Below are positions 6,275 through 8,944 of a stretch of DNA of 8,944 nucleotides, in pieces; position 1 is the first letter of the stretch, and every line of letters begins with the position of its first letter. Where the stretch lies: NCBI GenBank assembly GCA_012510865.1, contig JAAZHF010000234.1, positions 1 through 8,944 on the forward strand, read 5' to 3'. Below the pieces are notes generated by a model. It made no database searches. It was not told the DNA's origin and saw only the letters and a list, made by a program, of their open reading frames with translations. This stretch comes from Gammaproteobacteria bacterium (GTDB lineage Bacteria > Pseudomonadota > Gammaproteobacteria > Xanthomonadales > Xanthomonadaceae). The position numbers were made by a program, and so were the translations under genes.

Positions 6275-7144
6275 TCAGTCGAGCTCCCTGTGGTGGGTCG
6301 CCACCTCGTTCCAGCCCCGGCTGCGCGCGTGCTCCGCGGCGGCCTCGGCCAGGAAGACGGACCGGTGCCGGCCGCCGGTGCAGCCGAAGGCCACGGTGAC
6401 GTAGCTGCGCGTGGACGAATGCATGCGCGGCAGCCACGCGTCGAGGAAGGCGTTGACCTGCTGAAGGTACTCGGCGACCTCCGGCTGGCCGGCGAAGTAG
6501 TCGCGGACCGGCCCGTCCCGGCCGGACAGCGGGCGCAGCCGCGCGTCCCAGTGGGGGTTGGGGAGGGCGCGCGCGTCGAAGACGAAGTCCGCGTCCGGCG
6601 GCACGCCGCGGCGGTAGGCGAAGGATTCGAACAGCAGCGACAGCGACGAGTCCATGCCGAGCCCGAGCTCGGTCAGGACCCGTCGGCGCAGCTGGTGCAC
6701 GTTGAGCTCGCTGGTGTCGATGATGATGTCGGCAAGCGAGCTCAGCGGCCGCAGCACCTGCCGCTCGAGCGCGATGGCGTCCGACAGCGCCAGCCCCAGC
6801 CGCGTCAGCGGGTGCCGGCGGCGGGTGTCGGCGTAGCGCTTCAGCAGGACCGCGTCGGCGGTATCGAAGAACACCAGCTTCGGGTCGAAGCCCATGCCGC
6901 CGACCGCGGACAGCCATTCGGGGATGTTCGCGAGGTCCCCGCGGCTGCGCACGTCGATGCCCACCGCCAGCTTCTGCGACGCGCGCTCGGGGTGGGTGGC
7001 GCTGCGCACGAAATCGGGCAGCAGTTCGGCCGGGAGGTTGTCGACGCAGTAGTAGTCGAGGTCTTCCAGGGTGTTCAGGGCGACGGTCTTGCCGCTGCCC
7101 GACATGCCGCTGACGATGACCAGCGAGTTGCCACCGGCGTTCAT
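6275..7144 (-). CDS. rapZ: RapZ nucleotide-binding protein
   Basis: RapZ (formerly YhbJ) family, 289 residues. In E. coli it binds the sRNAs GlmZ/GlmY and directs GlmZ to RNase E, tuning glucosamine-6-phosphate synthase and so envelope precursor supply. The N-terminal P-loop is GMSGSGKT at 13-20, then [11 protein letters not shown] (28-38), DVRSRG (64-69), and a Walker-B-like KLVFFDTAD (89-97). The C-terminal domain has FESFAYRRG (172-180), [11 protein letters not shown] (189-199) and [10 protein letters not shown] (254-263). The protein ends HHRELD and lacks the KRK-containing tail of the E. coli protein; the residue aligned with E. coli Lys270 is Trp. RNA binding may therefore differ. The ATG overlaps the hprK stop (ATGA), with GGAG six bases upstream. 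Family identity is certain; the sRNA role is inferred from E. coli. Confidence 0.95.
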   Translation of the reverse strand: MNAGGNSLVIVSGMSGSGKTVALNTLEDLDYYCVDNLPAELLPDFVRSATHPERASQKLAVGIDVRSRGDLANIPEWLSAVGGMGFDPKLVFFDTADAVLLKRYADTRRRHPLTRLGLALSDAIALERQVLRPLSSLADIIIDTSELNVHQLRRRVLTELGLGMDSSLSLLFESFAYRRGVPPDADFVFDARALPNPHWDARLRPLSGRDGPVRDYFAGQPEVAEYLQQVNAFLDAWLPRMHSSTRSYVTVAFGCTGGRHRSVFLAEAAAEHARSRGWNEVATHHRELD

Positions 7145-8100
7145 GGCGTGCTCCGCTCGAGGAACTGGGAATGGCGGGCCAGGAAGGCGGCCGCCGGGTC
7201 GACGCCCTTCGATCGCAGCACGTGCACGCGCGCGGCCGCTTCGGTGAGCACCGCCAGGTTCCGCCCCGGCATGACCGGCAGGGTGATCATCGGCACGTCG
7301 AGGTCGAGCACCCGGCGCGACCCGAGGTCGCCGGTCAGGCGCACCATGCCGCTTGCGTCGCGTCCCGCCGGGGCGCTTTCCGGGCGGGCCAGGTGCACGA
7401 TCAGCCGCAGGTACTTGTTCCGCTTCACCGCGGTGTCGCCGAACATCTCGCGGATGTTGAGCACGCCCAGGCCGCGAAGCTCCAGCAGGTCCTGCAGGAG
7501 CTCGGGGCAGGTCCCGTCGAGCACGTCGGGGGCGATCTGGGCGAACTCCGGTGCGTCGTCGGCCACCAGGCGGTGGCCCCGCGTCACCAGCTCCAGCGCC
7601 AGCTCGCTCTTGCCGGTGCCGGATTCACCGGTGATCAGCACGCCGATCGAATAGATCTCCATGAACACGCCGTGCAGCGTGACCCGCGGCGCGAGCGCGC
7701 CGGCCAGGTGGTACTGCAGCACGTTGTACAGCTCGTGCCCGCGGCGCGTGGACGACCACAGCGCCACGCCCGACTCCTCGGCCATGTCGGCCAGGTCTTC
7801 CGGGCAGGGTTGGCCCTTGTTGACGACCAGCGCCAGCGGACCGAACTGCAGGATCCGCTCGAGCGTCTCCCAGCGCTGCCGCGGTTCGAGTCCGTCCAGC
7901 CAGGCCAGCTCCTCGCTGCCGAGGATCTGCACTTTGTTGGGATAGATGGTGTTGAGGTAGCCGGCCAGCGAGGGCCGGCGCGACACGGTGTCCACCGCCT
8001 CGAGCTGGCGCGAGGCGCCTGCCTGGCCCGCGAGCCAGCGCAGGTCGAGCCGCTCGCGGAGCTGGTCGAACAGCTCCTGCGCGGTGATCGCCGCCTTCAC
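7141..8100 (-). CDS. hprK: HPr kinase/phosphorylase
   Basis: Bifunctional enzyme that phosphorylates HPr at Ser46 with ATP or PPi and removes the phosphate by phosphorolysis. The 319 residues are typical of the family. The N-terminal domain spans about 1-130. The C-terminal kinase domain has His143 ([12 protein letters not shown], catalytic), Walker A GESGTGKS at 158-165, ADD at 180-182, the signature [15 protein letters not shown] at 207-221, and PVMPGRNLA at 275-283. The start is a GTG at 8100 that overlaps the ptsN stop as GTGA, with GGAGGG seven bases upstream. The reading frame stays open far into ptsN, but that extension has no similarity to HprK. In proteobacteria HprK usually accompanies incomplete PTSs without sugar permeases, as here. 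The downstream rapZ overlaps by four bases. Confidence 0.97.
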   Translation of the reverse strand: MKAAITAQELFDQLRERLDLRWLAGQAGASRQLEAVDTVSRRPSLAGYLNTIYPNKVQILGSEELAWLDGLEPRQRWETLERILQFGPLALVVNKGQPCPEDLADMAEESGVALWSSTRRGHELYNVLQYHLAGALAPRVTLHGVFMEIYSIGVLITGESGTGKSELALELVTRGHRLVADDAPEFAQIAPDVLDGTCPELLQDLLELRGLGVLNIREMFGDTAVKRNKYLRLIVHLARPESAPAGRDASGMVRLTGDLGSRRVLDLDVPMITLPVMPGRNLAVLTEAAARVHVLRSKGVDPAAAFLARHSQFLERSTP

Positions 8101-8567
8101 GCCGAAGCCCTCCGGTCGCCCCCGCCCTGCAGCAGCATGCCGCGCAGGGCGGTGATGTCGCGCGCCGCGCGCACCGCGTCCCGGAAGCCGGCGTCGGCGA
8201 ACAGGCCGGCCAGCTCCGACAGCGTGTCGAGGTGTTCCTGGGCGCGGTCGCCGGGGGTGGTCATGGCGAACACCAGGTCGACCGGCTGGCCGTCGCGTGC
8301 ATCGAAATCCACCGCGGTGGCCAGCCTCAGGAAGGCGGCGCGGGGCTCCGTGAAGGCATCGCTGCGGCAGTGGGGGATGGCCACGCCGCGCCCGATCCCG
8401 GTGCTGCCGACCGCCTCGCGGCCGCGCAGGGCCGTGGCGATGACCGGGGTCCACTCGGGGGAGTTCCCGCCAAGGAGCCTGGCGGCCACGTCCAGCACCT
8501 GGTCGCGGCTGCCCGGCTCCACCACCTGGACGATCCGGTCCGCGGCCAGCAGGTCGGTGTAAGGCAT
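8097..8567 (-). CDS. ptsN: PTS EIIA-Ntr regulatory protein
   Basis: Soluble EIIA of the nitrogen-related PTS (fructose/mannitol EIIA fold), 156 residues. The phosphorylated residue is His66 in [10 protein letters not shown], and VGSTGIGRG before it is the expected approach to the active site. In other proteobacteria EIIA-Ntr controls targets by its phosphorylation state, including potassium transport and histidine kinases in E. coli; targets here are unknown. Position directly before hprK and after hpf is the common proteobacterial arrangement downstream of rpoN. The ATG at 8567 is preceded by a purine-rich GGGAACAGGGGG whose last G abuts the start, so the working Shine-Dalgarno is probably its upstream half. 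There is a 19-bp gap from hpf and a 4-bp overlap with hprK. Confidence 0.96.
   Translation of the reverse strand: MPYTDLLAADRIVQVVEPGSRDQVLDVAARLLGGNSPEWTPVIATALRGREAVGSTGIGRGVAIPHCRSDAFTEPRAAFLRLATAVDFDARDGQPVDLVFAMTTPGDRAQEHLDTLSELAGLFADAGFRDAVRAARDITALRGMLLQGGGDRRASA
8108..8113 (-). promoter_or_regulatory. Ribosome binding site deciding the hprK GTG start
   Basis: GGAGGG on the minus strand lies seven bases before the GTG at 8100, inside the 3' end of ptsN. It supports the GTG start and the 319-residue product. Confidence 0.7.
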
Positions 8568-8586
8568 CCCCCTGTTCCCGCGCGCG

Positions 8587-8916
8587 TCAGCCGAACTCGC
8601 CGTCCCTGACGGGGTTCCCGCCGCGGCGGTGCTGGTCGATCATCTTCTTCTTTTCCTTGACCAGCATCCGGTCGAGCTTGTCGGCCAGGAGGTCGATGGC
8701 CGCGTACATGTCGGCGGCGCGCGCGTCGGCATGGAGCGTCTTGCCGGACACCATGACCGTCGCTTCGGCGCGGTGGTCGGGCTTGTCGATGCTGAGCTGC
8801 GTGCGGACCTGGAGCGGCGGGTCGTACAGGCGCGAGAGGCGGCCGAGCTTGGTCTCGACGTAGTCGCGCAGCGCTGGGGTGACGTCCATCTGCTGGCCGT
8901 GGGTTTCGAGGAGCAT
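8587..8916 (-). CDS. hpf: Ribosome hibernation promoting factor, short form
   Basis: S30AE/YfiA-family protein of 109 residues, close to the short HPF of Gammaproteobacteria (about 95) and lacking the long-form dimerisation domain. HPF binds the 30S decoding centre and promotes inactive 100S ribosome dimers in stationary phase, usually together with RMF. Visible features are TPALRDYVETKL (13-24), HRAEATVMVSG (48-58) and the helix ADMYAAIDLLADKLDRML followed by KEKKK (68-91), the basic rRNA-facing helix. The C-terminal 18 residues (QHRRGGNPVRDGEFG region) are a likely disordered tail. The ATG has a strong AAGGAGG five bases upstream. It is the first complete gene of the minus-strand run in the window; in this arrangement rpoN normally precedes it. 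Confidence 0.95.
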   Translation of the reverse strand: MLLETHGQQMDVTPALRDYVETKLGRLSRLYDPPLQVRTQLSIDKPDHRAEATVMVSGKTLHADARAADMYAAIDLLADKLDRMLVKEKKKMIDQHRRGGNPVRDGEFG

Positions 8917-8921
8917 CGCAA

Positions 8922-8927
8922 CCTCCT
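8922..8927 (-). promoter_or_regulatory. Strong Shine-Dalgarno sequence for hpf
   Basis: AGGAGG, within AAAAGGAGGTT on the minus strand, lies five bases before the hpf ATG at 8916. It is the best ribosome binding site in the window and fits a protein needed in large amounts relative to the regulatory genes that follow. The remaining bases to 8944 show no gene or clear promoter. Confidence 0.8.
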
Positions 8928-8944
8928 TTTCCGGTGGGGGCCAC

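Noticed and set aside
8101..8454. N-terminal extension of hprK by 118 codons in the same frame
   Set aside because: It lies inside ptsN, encodes Arg/Pro-rich shadow sequence, and the GTG at 8100 has a GGAGGG site and a 4-bp stop overlap.
1..8944. CRISPR arrays, tRNA/rRNA genes, insertion sequences, attachment sites
   Set aside because: No spaced direct repeats, no cloverleaf or rRNA signatures and no transposase or integrase coding were seen; coding is nearly continuous.

Overview
The window is a stretch of chromosomal housekeeping DNA from a very GC-rich bacterium (about 70% G+C by eye). Gene content and order, and the protein sequences themselves, resemble the Xanthomonadaceae/Lysobacteraceae of the Gammaproteobacteria (Xanthomonas, Lysobacter, Luteimonas type). 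This assignment rests on recalled family patterns, not on a search. I see no RNA genes, CRISPR arrays, insertion sequences or phage genes.

Plus strand, 1-1400: ruvX (5' end cut by the window edge) overlaps pyrB by an ATGA junction. RuvX acts in 16S rRNA maturation; PyrB is the first committed enzyme of pyrimidine synthesis. They converge on mgtE with only 18 bp between the stop codons.

Minus strand, 8944 down to 1419: a tightly packed run reads hpf, ptsN, hprK, rapZ, a mannose-family EIIA gene, ptsH, ptsI, a 2-oxoglutarate/Fe(II) oxygenase gene, then mgtE. Most junctions overlap by 1-4 bp or are under 20 bp. The exceptions are the rapZ to EIIA-Man gap (62 bp, holding a GC hairpin) and the oxygenase to mgtE gap (110 bp, holding a candidate promoter and a leader hairpin). 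The gene before hpf lies outside the window; in this arrangement it is usually rpoN.

The core is a regulatory phosphotransferase system. EI (PtsI) takes phosphate from PEP and passes it to His15 of HPr. HPr passes it to two soluble EIIA proteins, EIIA-Ntr (His66) and EIIA-Man (His10). HPr kinase/phosphorylase separately modifies Ser46 of HPr. All these phosphosites are present. No EIIB or EIIC permease is encoded here, so the system looks regulatory rather than a sugar transporter. RapZ and the hibernation factor HPF add RNA/cell-envelope and ribosome-level outputs.

The less ordinary points are: a RuvX whose conserved DER..E acidic residues are all alanine; a 2OG-Fe(II) oxygenase translationally coupled to ptsI; a RapZ without the basic tail used for sRNA binding in E. 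coli; an EI with a non-standard phospho-His loop; and a structured mgtE leader. I found no clearly new multi-gene system.
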